Assembly: GCF_022479115.1 (NCBI RefSeq)
Contig: NZ_CP092497.1
Span: forward strand, 8,184,001-8,248,000
From: Amycolatopsis sp. EV170708-02-1
Lineage (GTDB): Bacteria > Actinomycetota > Actinomycetes > Mycobacteriales > Pseudonocardiaceae
Reading direction: 5' to 3'
DNA: 64,000 nt
Numbering within the stretch: position 1 is the stretch's first letter; every line of letters starts with the position of its first letter. This document shows positions 44,405 to 52,507 of the stretch, piece by piece. Made by a program: the position numbers and the translations under genes. The notes beneath the pieces are model-generated. The model had not been told where the DNA came from, searched no databases, and was given only the letters and a program-made list of their open reading frames with translations.

Positions 44405-45280
44405 GTGATGACAGATCTGCCGCTCGACCTGGTCCGCACGCTGCTGGTGGTCGCCGACGAAGGCACGTTCGACGCGGCGGCGTCGGCGCTGCACGTGACG
44501 CCGTCGGCGATCAGCCAGCGCGTCAAGGCGCTCGAACAGCGCACCGGCCTCGTCCTGCTGATCCGCACGAAACCGGTGCGCCTGACCGAATCCGGGCAGG
44601 CGGTGGTGCGGTTCGGCCGTCAGCTGGCCCTGCTGGAGGCCGACACCCGGGCCGAACTCGGCCTGACCGCAGGCGACGAACCGGTCCGGCTGCCGATCGC
44701 GGTCAACGCGGATTCGCTGGCGACCTGGTTCCTGCCCGCGCTCACGCGGGTGCCGCCCGAGCAGAAGATCTGCTTCGAGCTGCATCGCGAGGATCAGGAC
44801 CACACCACGACCCTGCTGCGGGAAGGCCTGGTGATGGCCGCCGTGACGTCGTCACCCGATCCGGTCGCGGGGTGCTCGGTGCACCGGCTCGGGCACATGC
44901 GGTACCTGGCCGTCGTGAGCCCGGCGCTCGGCACGGACCTCGACCTCGCCGAAGCACCCGTCGTCGTCTTCGACCGCCGTGACGACCTTCAAGACCGCTT
45001 CGCTCGCGAGCGCGGCACGACCGCGAGCCCGCTGCGGCACTACGTCCCGTCGTCCGAAGGGTTCTTCGACGCCGTCGCGGCCGGGATGGGGTGGGGCATG
45101 GTGCCGCTCGCGCAGATCGGCGACCGGCTGCGCGACGGCACCTTCCTCTGCCTCGACCCGGATCACCCGATCGACGTACCGCTGTTCTGGCAGCAGTGGA
45201 AACTCGACTCCCCCGCGCTGGCGGCGGTGTCGGAGGCCGTCACAACGGCCGCCGCGGACCTGCTAGGCGCTGTCCTGTGA
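44405..45280 (+). CDS. lysG: LysR-family regulator (LysG/ArgP type)
   Basis: A 291-aa activator. The N-terminal HTH is GTFDAAASALHVTPSAISQR and VKALEQRTGLVLLIRTKPVR, with the characteristic ArgP/LysG 'LLIRT' segment. A PBP-like effector domain follows from ~residue 90. It should sense basic amino acids and activate lysE. Start is GTG 44405 or ATG 44408; TAAGAT at 44391-44396 is a good -10 that would give a leaderless transcript. The last codons and the TGA lie inside the palindromic element 45263-45429. Confidence 0.93.
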   Translation: MMTDLPLDLVRTLLVVADEGTFDAAASALHVTPSAISQRVKALEQRTGLVLLIRTKPVRLTESGQAVVRFGRQLALLEADTRAELGLTAGDEPVRLPIAVNADSLATWFLPALTRVPPEQKICFELHREDQDHTTTLLREGLVMAAVTSSPDPVAGCSVHRLGHMRYLAVVSPALGTDLDLAEAPVVVFDRRDDLQDRFARERGTTASPLRHYVPSSEGFFDAVAAGMGWGMVPLAQIGDRLRDGTFLCLDPDHPIDVPLFWQQWKLDSPALAAVSEAVTTAAADLLGAVL

Positions 45281-45429
45281 GGCTGTTCGATGGGCTTCGT
45301 GATCCAGGTGGTTCCTGGCGGTGCGGGCGGATCGGCCTCGTACCGGGTCGTACTCGGCCGCATCCGCCCGTGCCACCAGGGACCACCTGGGCGCGAAGAC
45401 CGCGAACAGACTCACAGGACAGCGCCTAG
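45263..45429. mobile_element. 167-bp MITE-like imperfect palindrome
   Basis: The two ends are CTAGGCGCTGTCCTGTGAG in inverted orientation, exact for 19 bp. The similarity continues inwards for about 70 bp on each side with roughly 80-85% match, leaving a short centre near 45340-45355. It encodes nothing. If the outer CTAG is counted as target duplication, the element proper starts GCGCTGTCC, compatible with a non-autonomous derivative of an IS5-type element (YTAR target); that assignment is inference. The left end covers the lysG stop codon. Confidence 0.7.
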
Positions 45430-45482
45430 GACCCACACGGATGAGGACGCGCGGACCGGCCCGGTCGTGAGATCCTGGGCGC

Positions 45483-46070
45483 ATGACGCGCGCATTGCAC
45501 CTGGTCGGAGACGAGGAAGCGGACCGGCTGCTCACCGAAGACCCGTTCGCGCTGCTCGTCGGGATGCTCCTCGACCAGCAGTTCCCGATGGAACACGCGT
45601 TCCGCGGCCCGCAGAAGATCGCGGACCGGATGGACGGTTTCGACATCAAGAAGATCCACGCGATGGACACCGAGACCTTCGTCGAACTGTGCGTGGTCCC
45701 GCCCGCGATCCACCGCTACGGCGGCTCGATGGCCCGCCGGGTGAAGGATCTCGCCCAGCATGTCGTCGAGGTCTACGACGGCGACGCGGCCGGCATCTGG
45801 ACCGCCGGACGGCCCAAGCCGGACGGTCCCGAAGTCCTCAAACGGCTCAAGGCGCTGCCCGGCTACGGCGACCAGAAGGCCGCGATCTTCCTCGCGTTGC
45901 TCGGCAAGCAGCTCGGCGTGCAGCCCAAGGGCTGGCGTGCCGCCGCGGGCGCGTACGGCGACCGTGGTTCACGGCGTTCGATCGCCGACGTCGTCGACGC
46001 GAAGACCCTCGGCGAGGTGCGCGCGTTCAAGAAGGCGGCGAAGGCGGCAGCCAAGGCTCCGGCGAAGTAG
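45483..46070 (+). CDS. HhH-GPD-type base-excision repair family protein
   Basis: A 195-aa protein of the actinobacterial uncharacterised HhH-GPD group. FALLVGMLLDQQFPMEHAFR opens the domain, and the helix-hairpin-helix is LKALPGYGDQKAAIFLALLG. The clear catalytic Asp of glycosylases is not obvious after the hairpin, so activity is uncertain. The Lys/Ala-rich C-terminus (FKKAAKAAAKAPAK) is duplicated as DNA 3.8 kb downstream. Confidence 0.85.
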   Translation: MTRALHLVGDEEADRLLTEDPFALLVGMLLDQQFPMEHAFRGPQKIADRMDGFDIKKIHAMDTETFVELCVVPPAIHRYGGSMARRVKDLAQHVVEVYDGDAAGIWTAGRPKPDGPEVLKRLKALPGYGDQKAAIFLALLGKQLGVQPKGWRAAAGAYGDRGSRRSIADVVDAKTLGEVRAFKKAAKAAAKAPAK

Positions 46071-46074
46071 CTAC
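46020..46074 (+). repeat. Left copy of a direct repeat flanking a 3.8-kb islet
   Basis: The 3' end of the HhH-GPD gene, from CGCGCGTTCAAG to TAGCTAC. It matches 49849-49894 except for 9 extra bases (one additional AAGGCGGCG-like unit). Confidence 0.8.
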
Positions 46075-46110
46075 ACCGCTGCGCGGCAGACCAGGCTTTT
46101 TCCTTGTGGA

Positions 46111-46704
46111 TCACTGACTCCCATCCGGTGTATGCGCGCTGAGGCTGTTGTCACAGCCCTCGACCCGCAGGTCGGCACGGTAGCCACGTGGCTGCTCGCG
46201 GACGCAGGGAGCTCCGGCGGGCGGAGCGTCTCGGTAAAAGTTCACCCACTGGCCGGAGTTGTTGTAGTACGAACTGACATTGTCGTTGACCACGATTCCG
46301 TCGCTGAACGCATCTCCGGCGTAATTCAGGCTGCCCAAGCTGTACGCCTTGAAGCCGCCGGTGAAGTAGTAGCCCTCCCACACGCAGACCGAGCCGTCGG
46401 GACACGCCTCGAAAGGAGTCTCAGCGGCCGCCGCGGACGATTCCTGCGGCTTCTCAGGTGCCGGTGACGTCATGCCTGGAGATGTCGGCTGGGTTCCAAG
46501 AGAAGTGTCCCCGGCAGGCGGAGCCGCCGAGGGCGGCGGGGCTGTCGAGGTCGGCGGAGCTGTCGGGTTGGCACCCGACGCGCTGCAGCCGCGGACGACT
46601 CCGGCAGCGACAAGGGCGGTGATCAGCGCCGCGATCGCCCCGATCCACTTGTGCCCCAGCTCGAACCAGCCCGTCCGTCCCGATGGCTTTCCCGGCTCGG
46701 TCAT
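46111..46704 (-). CDS. Membrane-anchored peptidase inhibitor I36-like protein
   Basis: A 197-aa protein. N-terminal cytoplasmic segment, then a transmembrane helix (WIGAIAALITALVAAGVVRG) and a long Pro/Ser/Thr-rich extracellular linker (residues ~42-95). The C-terminal ~95 residues (CPDGSVCVWEGYYFTGGFKA, NVSSYYNNSGQWVNFYRD) match the beta-gamma-crystallin-like inhibitor family I36, known from Streptomyces metalloprotease inhibitor SMI. Family members are usually secreted free; anchoring is less common. First gene inside the islet. Confidence 0.83.
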   Translation of the reverse strand: MTEPGKPSGRTGWFELGHKWIGAIAALITALVAAGVVRGCSASGANPTAPPTSTAPPPSAAPPAGDTSLGTQPTSPGMTSPAPEKPQESSAAAAETPFEACPDGSVCVWEGYYFTGGFKAYSLGSLNYAGDAFSDGIVVNDNVSSYYNNSGQWVNFYRDAPPAGAPCVREQPRGYRADLRVEGCDNSLSAHTPDGSQ

Positions 46705-47043
46705 GTGACTTCCCCCTCCTCAAATGTCGCCGGTCCCACCGTCGGTGAAGGTGGATATCGATGAACCGTCGCACTCGGCCGTTGTCCGAATAGACGTCGA
46801 CATTTGCTGTCATGAAAGTACGACGATCAACGCCGGTGCGTATCCGTGTGAACACGCACGCCGTCTCCGTGCGAGCACGGAGGCGGTCCCGTCCTCGCAT
46901 CCGGAGGGCCGCACTATCCGTGCCAGCACGGTTCACGATCGAACCAAGATGAGGAATCGTGGTCTCTGGTGCGCGGTACACGCAACCCGGTCCGGCAGGC
47001 CGGGCAAGCATTGTGGAGAGCACGAAAAGTCGGGGGAGGGACC
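46705..47043. other. Divergent intergenic region, islet
   Basis: 339 bp between the I36 protein and histidine kinase starts. The sequence is less GC-rich than its surroundings. No gene or clear operator is seen; GGGAGGG at 47033-47040 is the ribosome site for the kinase. Confidence 0.4.
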
Positions 47044-48915
47044 TTGGGTCGCACAGCGGCGGTGCTGGTCGCCACAGCTACCGTTCTTCTCGTAACGGGG
47101 GTCGTCGCGTCGGTCGACTGGTCGACGGCGGCGATCCATGATCCGGCGCGTGCGCTCACGTTGGGACCACTCGAAGCGTTCGTCGCCGACCGCAGCGGCC
47201 TTCTCCCTGCCTTCGACAGGATCGAGCTGATCACATTCCTGGTCGCGGGCGTGGCGAGTGTCGTGTCCGGTGCCGTTGTCTGGCGATTTCGACCCGACGC
47301 CCTCACCGGCCGGCTCATCGTGCTCGCCGGACTGCTCTGGCTCGCGTCCGGGATCCGCCGCTCGAGTGATCCTCAGTTGTTCACCGCGGGAGTGGTTCTC
47401 ACCCATACGGCGTTGCCATTGGCGATACAGGTCGCGCTCGGCTATCCGACAGGACGCCTTCGCCGTCGATGGGAAAAATGGTATATCGCCGGATGTTGGC
47501 TTGTCGCCACCTTCGGTATCGCCTCCGAGTGGCTGTTCTTCGATCCGCTGTCGACCAGCGCCGTCCATCCGTCCACCTCACACAATCTCCTGCTGATACG
47601 GCACATTCCCGCGCTCGCCGTATCCATACAGCTGACTGTCGGAATAGTGACTTCGGCGATGGCGGTGGCTCTCATCTGGGTCTTGGTGTCCCGCTGGCGC
47701 TCGGGAACACAGCCGTACCGGGCGGAATTCGCCCCTGTCGCCATCGGCGCGCTGTTCGCGTTCGTCGTCTTCGCCGCGGGTCTGCTCATGGCCACGCACA
47801 TCCACCTCCCTGGGCCACAGAACAGTTGGATGCTGAGCCTGCGGAATCCGACGATGGCGCTGCTCCCGGTCGTGGTGGCTTTCGTCGTAAGTCGTTATCA
47901 CTTCGCGCGGGCCGCGATCAGATCCGCGATGATCGAGATCGGCGCCGCTCCGATTTCCGATGGGTTCGTCGACGCCCTCCGCCGCGCCTTGCGTGATCCC
48001 AGCCTGGTGCTGTGGACGTACTCGGAGAAGACCGATTGTTACCTCGACGACGATGGAGTCCCGAAACGGCTGTCGCACGTACCGCCTTCCAGAGGTGTGA
48101 CGACCCTGGAGAGCAACGGCGTTCCCGTCGGCGCGGTGGTCTACGACGAGTCTTTGTCGGCTCACCCCGAGTTACTCGCCGCGGTGCACAGCGCCGCCAC
48201 CCTGGCACTCGAGCATGAGCGTCTGCGCAACGAGCTCCAGGCGCGGCTGATCGAGGTCAAGCGTTCCAGGGAACGGATCGTCACCGCAGGCGACATCCAA
48301 CGACGACGACTCGAGCGAGACCTGCACGACGGCGCCCAGCAACATCTCATCACCGCGAGAATTCACCTGAGCCGCGCGAAACAGGCGTCCGACAACCCAC
48401 ACGTGCGCGAGCTCGTCGAGCATGGTGCGGCCGAGCTGCGTACCGCGCTGACCGAGTTGCGCAATCTGGCCAGGGGCGTGTACCCGGCGGCCCTTACCGA
48501 CGGTGGCCTGCCGGCCGCACTGACCTCGCTCGCCGAGCGAACCCCGCTTCCCGTCGAGATCGACGACGCCACTGGGACACGGCCTCCTGCCCGGATCGAA
48601 CTGGCCGCGTACTTCATCGCCGCCGAAGCCGTGACCAACGCCTGTAAGCACGCTGAAGCCAGTCACGTGGAGATCCGACTGCGGCATGACGACGCGGCCC
48701 TTCGGCTGGACGTGCGCGACGACGGGCGCGGCGGCGCCGCGCTGACCACAGGCGGCGGGCTGAGCGGGCTATCGGACCGGGCGATCGCACTCGGCGGGAC
48801 CCTCACCGTGGACAGCCCGATCGGCGGCGGCACCACGCTTACGGCCGTGCTGCCACTTGCCGACGGCGACCATCGTTTCCTCGAACCCCGACACGATCGG
48901 CCCAACGACCGCTAA
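47044..48915 (+). CDS. Membrane sensor histidine kinase (NarL/HisKA_3 type)
   Basis: A kinase of about 623 aa. The N-terminal half has roughly eight hydrophobic helices, a GAF-like region follows, and residues ~420-600 hold the HisKA_3 dimerisation helix with phosphoacceptor His in RRRLERDLHDGAQQHLI. The HATPase domain has N-box EAVTNACKHAEA, G1 VRDDGRGGA and G2 GGGLSGLSDRA. Start: TTG 47044 follows GGGGGAGGG closely; an in-frame GTG at 46969 would add 25 residues. Its likely partner regulator is encoded tail-to-tail downstream. Confidence 0.88.
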   Translation: MGRTAAVLVATATVLLVTGVVASVDWSTAAIHDPARALTLGPLEAFVADRSGLLPAFDRIELITFLVAGVASVVSGAVVWRFRPDALTGRLIVLAGLLWLASGIRRSSDPQLFTAGVVLTHTALPLAIQVALGYPTGRLRRRWEKWYIAGCWLVATFGIASEWLFFDPLSTSAVHPSTSHNLLLIRHIPALAVSIQLTVGIVTSAMAVALIWVLVSRWRSGTQPYRAEFAPVAIGALFAFVVFAAGLLMATHIHLPGPQNSWMLSLRNPTMALLPVVVAFVVSRYHFARAAIRSAMIEIGAAPISDGFVDALRRALRDPSLVLWTYSEKTDCYLDDDGVPKRLSHVPPSRGVTTLESNGVPVGAVVYDESLSAHPELLAAVHSAATLALEHERLRNELQARLIEVKRSRERIVTAGDIQRRRLERDLHDGAQQHLITARIHLSRAKQASDNPHVRELVEHGAAELRTALTELRNLARGVYPAALTDGGLPAALTSLAERTPLPVEIDDATGTRPPARIELAAYFIAAEAVTNACKHAEASHVEIRLRHDDAALRLDVRDDGRGGAALTTGGGLSGLSDRAIALGGTLTVDSPIGGGTTLTAVLPLADGDHRFLEPRHDRPNDR

Positions 48916-48980
48916 TGGTCTGGATCGTTGATTCGCGGCTGATGTTCGTGCACGGTCGAGAGTGCCCTCGGACAGGGACA

Positions 48981-49646
48981 CTAGGCCCCGGTTGCCTTCA
49001 GGTACGTCAGGACCGCCAGCACCCGTCGATGATCATCGGGCTCGGGCCGCAGACCGAGCTTGTCGAAGATCGCCGAGATATGCGTCTCGACGGTCCGCCT
49101 GCCGAGGCCGAGCTGGGCCCCGATCGCCTGGTTGGATTTACCTTCTGCCATCAGGGCGAGCACTCCACGCTCGCGGTCGGTGAGCTCGTCCAACGGCCGC
49201 CGGCCACGGTGCGGCCTTTCGATCAGCCGGGTTACCAGGCTCGGGTCTATGGCGGTACCGCCTGCCGCGACCGTGTGCACAGCCGCGATGAACTCGTCGA
49301 TGTCGGAGACCCGATCCTTGAGCAGATAACCGACTCCGGCCGCTCCGCCGGTCAAGAGTTTCATCGCGGCGTCAGTCTCGACATACTGCGACAACAGAAG
49401 CACCGCGGTCCCTGGATGGTTCGCCCGGATGGTGACGGCGGCCTCGATTCCCTCCACCTCATGCGACGGGGGCATCCGGATGTCGACCACCGCGAGGTCA
49501 GGCCGATGATGTTCCACGACACGCAACAGTGCGGCCGCGTCGCCAACCTCTCCGACGACCTGGACACCCTGGTCCCGCAACACACGGACGATTCCCTCAC
49601 GAATCAAAACGGAATCCTCGGCCAACACGACACGCAGCATCGTCAA
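48981..49646 (-). CDS. NarL/LuxR-family response regulator
   Basis: A 221-aa response regulator. Receiver domain with acidic pocket ED at residues 10-11, phospho-Asp at ~55 ([10 protein letters not shown]) and Lys in [10 protein letters not shown]-terminal LuxR HTH is [20 protein letters not shown]...[18 protein letters not shown]. It pairs in type with the HisKA_3 kinase next door, but the two are convergent with a 65-bp gap instead of forming an operon. ATG at 49646; an earlier start is not supported. Confidence 0.93.
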   Translation of the reverse strand: MTMLRVVLAEDSVLIREGIVRVLRDQGVQVVGEVGDAAALLRVVEHHRPDLAVVDIRMPPSHEVEGIEAAVTIRANHPGTAVLLLSQYVETDAAMKLLTGGAAGVGYLLKDRVSDIDEFIAAVHTVAAGGTAIDPSLVTRLIERPHRGRRPLDELTDRERGVLALMAEGKSNQAIGAQLGLGRRTVETHISAIFDKLGLRPEPDDHRRVLAVLTYLKATGA

Positions 49647-49848
49647 GCTTCCCCACTCGCTTCGGTGTCTCGGCTTACACCGGATCCCAGGACGTCACCA
49701 GCCAACGAACGCATCCTTCAAGGCCGCGCGACACCATGGTAGTGAGAGGCAGAGCCCTTCGGCCGTATTGATCGGGGATGTCTCCCACCCCGGCAGGGCG
49801 GCGACCGGGATCTGGGTCGCCGGGCACCGCGAGGCTCTCGCCCGAGTA

Positions 49849-49894
49849 CGCGCGTTCAAGAAGGCGGCAGCCAAGGCTCCGGCGAAGTAGCTAC
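49849..49894 (+). repeat. Right copy of the islet-flanking direct repeat
   Basis: The sequence again encodes the end of an HhH-GPD-like reading frame (VRAFKKAAAKAPAK, stop TAG, CTAC). The open frame extends upstream to GIWVAGHRE, compared with GIWTAGRPK in the intact gene. The copy ends in the stop codon of the GNAT gene (49891-49893). Confidence 0.75.
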
Positions 49895-50457
49895 TTCTTT
49901 CCGGCTCCCGGCCACGGTCCCGGCGTCTCGGCGGGCAGTTCGGCCTGCTCGACCTCGGTGCGGAACAGCCGGAAGCCGCGTGCCTGGTAGTTCTTGAGCG
50001 CGGCCGGGCCATCGGTGGTGCAGGTGTGGACCGTGACGCGGCGCGTCGGCGTTTTGCCCGGCCAGCGCTCCGCGAGCGCCCACGCCTCCCGCAGCGCGAC
50101 GGTGAGCAGATGCCCTCCGAGCCCCTTGCCGACGAAGGACGACATCAGGCCGAAGTACGCGAGTTCCACTTCGCCCTCGACAGTGCCGTCGAGCTCGAAG
50201 TAGCCGCACGGCGTCCCCTGCGCGTACGCCACCCAGGTCTCGACGCCCGGCCTGTCCAGCCACTCGATCCACTGGTCCCACGACCAGCCGAGCCGGTCGA
50301 TCCAGAACCAGTCGCCGCCGACGGCGGTGTAGAGGTAGCGGTTCAGCTCCGGGCTGACCAGCTCGGCACGGGTGACCGTCACCGGGACGGCAGGCGGCTT
50401 CGCCGCGCTCGAATCGTCCGGCGAGGTCTGTTCGAGGTGCCAGGTCGTGATCTCCAT
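49891..50457 (-). CDS. GNAT-family N-acetyltransferase
   Basis: A 188-aa acetyltransferase. The acetyl-CoA motif A is LAYFGLMSSFVGKGLGGHLLTVALREAW (Q/RxxGxG/A as VGKGLGG), and motif B is the VHTCTTDGPAALKNYQARGF region. Its substrate is unknown. Last of a minus-strand run with 50465, 51028 and probably 51695; 7 bp separate it from the gene upstream. Its stop codon lies in the right islet repeat, which suggests it was the original neighbour of the HhH-GPD gene. Confidence 0.9.
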   Translation of the reverse strand: MEITTWHLEQTSPDDSSAAKPPAVPVTVTRAELVSPELNRYLYTAVGGDWFWIDRLGWSWDQWIEWLDRPGVETWVAYAQGTPCGYFELDGTVEGEVELAYFGLMSSFVGKGLGGHLLTVALREAWALAERWPGKTPTRRVTVHTCTTDGPAALKNYQARGFRLFRTEVEQAELPAETPGPWPGAGKK

Positions 50458-50464
50458 GCGGCGA

Positions 50465-51046
50465 TCATTTCAGCCAGACCCGCAGCGGCCCCAGAGCCGT
50501 GTAACCGTTCCGGAGGGCCGCGTCGAGATCTTCGCCGCGTTCGTAGCCCGTGATCGGCAAACCGGGGAAGCTCGCCGCGACGGCCGAGGTCGCGCCGCGC
50601 CAGGCCGCGTCCAGGTCGCCTTGAGTGTCCAAATTGGACAGTCCGGCGAAGCCACCGTCGCGATTGGCCGTCACCTCGGCGACCCCGTTCGACCACACGG
50701 CGACGGACGGATCGTCGAACCGGTCGCCGACTCTGACCCAGCCCGGTTCGAGCGGCACGTCCGCCACCCGCGCTATCCACGTGGCCTCGAAGAGCACCTC
50801 GAAACCTTCGCGCGCGAGATCGAGGCAGCCGAAGCTGTCCTTCACCGCGCAGCCCGGCGAGGTGTCGATCCCGTCCAGTAGCTCCGCCGCCGTCGCGTCC
50901 AGGGCCAGGGTCACCGCGTCGGGGTACAGCGGCGGCGTCCGGATCGGCGACTTCCAGACGCGGGCGGTGAAGGTGCCCGTCCGGCACACCACGTCGCACC
51001 AGCGGGCGTTGACGCGCGCGGCGTCGGCTACACCCGGGCGAACCAC
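50465..51046 (-). CDS. Conserved hypothetical protein
   Basis: A 193-aa soluble protein. N-terminal NARWCDVVCRTGTFTARVWK and C-terminal LPITGYERGEDLDAALRNGY...LGPLRVWL are strongly patterned. The end resembles acetyltransferase-like actinobacterial proteins, but no complete acetyl-CoA motif is visible. The GTG start at 51046 overlaps the methyltransferase stop by 19 bp, so the genes are probably coupled; later GTG starts are possible. Function unknown. Confidence 0.7.
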   Translation of the reverse strand: MVRPGVADAARVNARWCDVVCRTGTFTARVWKSPIRTPPLYPDAVTLALDATAAELLDGIDTSPGCAVKDSFGCLDLAREGFEVLFEATWIARVADVPLEPGWVRVGDRFDDPSVAVWSNGVAEVTANRDGGFAGLSNLDTQGDLDAAWRGATSAVAASFPGLPITGYERGEDLDAALRNGYTALGPLRVWLK

Positions 51047-51672
51047 AGCACGTCCGGTTCCCCTTGCGGCACCGGGATCTTCAGCTCCCGCACCTCACCG
51101 AACCGGGCCCGCAACCGCTTCGCGAAGGACGGCACCGACTCGGCGCTCCACACCGCGAGCACGCCGCCCGGCCGCAACCGCGTGGTGAGCAGGTCGAGCC
51201 CGTCTTCGGAATACAGCTTCGCGTTGCCGTCGGTGACCGTCCACTCAGGACCGTTGTCGATGTCGAGGCACAGCGCGTCGAACCGCTCTTCCGTCCGGCG
51301 CAACCACTTCACCAGGTCGGCCTCGACCACGGTGACCCGTTCGTCGGACAGGGCGTCGTCGTGGACGTCCTTGAGCGGGCCCTCGCGATTCCAGCCGATC
51401 ACGGCGGGCTCACGCTCGACGACCACGATCTCGCCGACGCCAGGGTGGTCCAGCGCGGCGCGCAGCGAATAGCCGACGCCGAGGCCGCCGATCAGCATCC
51501 GCGCCTTGCCCGGCACCAGATCGGCCGCCACCGAGACGAGCAACCGTTCGGATTCACCGTTACGGGTGTCCATCAGGAAGACGCCGTTGGCGATGACCTC
51601 GAAATCGTTGCCCGCCCGGCGGAGCACCAATTCGCCGCTCTTCCCGGCCACCTTGTCGAGTACGTCGGTCAT
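51028..51672 (-). CDS. Spermidine synthase-like methyltransferase-fold protein
   Basis: A 214-aa protein with the spermidine synthase/methyltransferase Rossmann fold: MLIGGLGVGYSLRAALDHPG (glycine motif), IVVVEREPAVIGWNR (acidic loop), LCLDIDNGPEW and a late GGVLAVWSAESVPSF. The N-terminal tetramerisation beta domain of true polyamine synthases is mostly missing, so aminopropyl transfer is doubtful. ATG at 51672. Confidence 0.82.
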   Translation of the reverse strand: MTDVLDKVAGKSGELVLRRAGNDFEVIANGVFLMDTRNGESERLLVSVAADLVPGKARMLIGGLGVGYSLRAALDHPGVGEIVVVEREPAVIGWNREGPLKDVHDDALSDERVTVVEADLVKWLRRTEERFDALCLDIDNGPEWTVTDGNAKLYSEDGLDLLTTRLRPGGVLAVWSAESVPSFAKRLRARFGEVRELKIPVPQGEPDVLWFARV

Positions 51673-51694
51673 CCGGGCAGCCTATCGGCGACGG

Positions 51695-52213
51695 TCACAG
51701 CAAGCCCGCCAATTTGTACAACACCAGGCTGCCCGCGACGGCGACGTTGAGGCTCGCGCCGGTGCCCACCATCGGGATTTCGACGACGGTGTCGAGAAGG
51801 TCGAGCGCGTCCGACGGAATCCCCTGCTGTTCATGGCCGAGCACGGCGATCGTCCGGCCGCGCGCGGGCGGGAGATCGGCGAGGCGCACGGATTCGTCGG
51901 CGAGTTCGACGCCGACGATCGCCGTGCCCGCCGCCTTCTCCCGCATCAGCCAGCCGGGTGGATCGTGCACCCAGTGCACACAAGCCGGACGCCGCAACGT
52001 GTTCCCGCGGCGCAGCGCCTCCGGCACCCAGGGAAACCTCGGCACGGCAAGGCAAGCGCCCACGGCGTCGCAGGTCCGCAGCAGGGTGCCGAGATTCGCG
52101 CCGTGCAGCGGCCACAGCGGTGCCGCGACGAGATGACCCCAGCAGGAATGGGATTTCCTTCTTCTGGCCGCACGCAGCTCCGCGGGCGTGCGGACCCGGA
52201 TCGACGGGCTCAC
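51695..52213 (-). CDS. TrmH/SpoU-family RNA 2'-O-methyltransferase
   Basis: A protein of about 172 aa, the short SPOUT form. Conserved motifs are HGANLGTLLRTCDAVG (motif 1), IAVLGHEQQGIPSDALDLLD (motif 2, SAM knot) and IPMVGTGASLNVAVAGSLVLYKL (motif 3). It methylates ribose in tRNA or rRNA; the site is not predictable. GTG at 52213 is chosen as giving family length, though no good ribosome site is visible; the frame stays open to 52450. Confidence 0.87.
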   Translation of the reverse strand: MSPSIRVRTPAELRAARRRKSHSCWGHLVAAPLWPLHGANLGTLLRTCDAVGACLAVPRFPWVPEALRRGNTLRRPACVHWVHDPPGWLMREKAAGTAIVGVELADESVRLADLPPARGRTIAVLGHEQQGIPSDALDLLDTVVEIPMVGTGASLNVAVAGSLVLYKLAGLL

Positions 52214-52315
52214 CGGAGGTGAGGCGTCGCGCCTCCAAGGATTTCGAGGATCATGCCGACACTGTAGCGGGATCACTCCGACGCTCCTAACCTTGAAACG
52301 TCGGAGGTGATTCTC

Positions 52316-52504
52316 ATGCAGGCGACCGTCGGAGACGAAATCCACGTGCACGGACGCACGGTGGGCTCGGCCGAACAGCGCGGCGAGATCCTCGAGGTAC
52401 GCGGCGAACACGGTGCTCCGCCGTATCTCGTCCGGTTCGCGGACGGACACGAAGGGCTGGTCTTCCCCGGCCCCGACTGCGAAGTCCAGACGCGCGCCGA
52501 GTAG
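52316..52504 (+). CDS. DUF1918 small protein
   Basis: A 62-aa protein matching DUF1918 (MQATVGDEIHVHGRTVGSAE ... PPYLVRFADGHEGLVFPGPD), a small SH3-like beta barrel common in actinomycetes. Role unknown. Start ATG at 52316 has CGGAGG 8 nt upstream. Converges with the MFS gene 3 bp away. Confidence 0.9.
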   Translation: MQATVGDEIHVHGRTVGSAEQRGEILEVRGEHGAPPYLVRFADGHEGLVFPGPDCEVQTRAE

Positions 52505-52507
52505 CCG

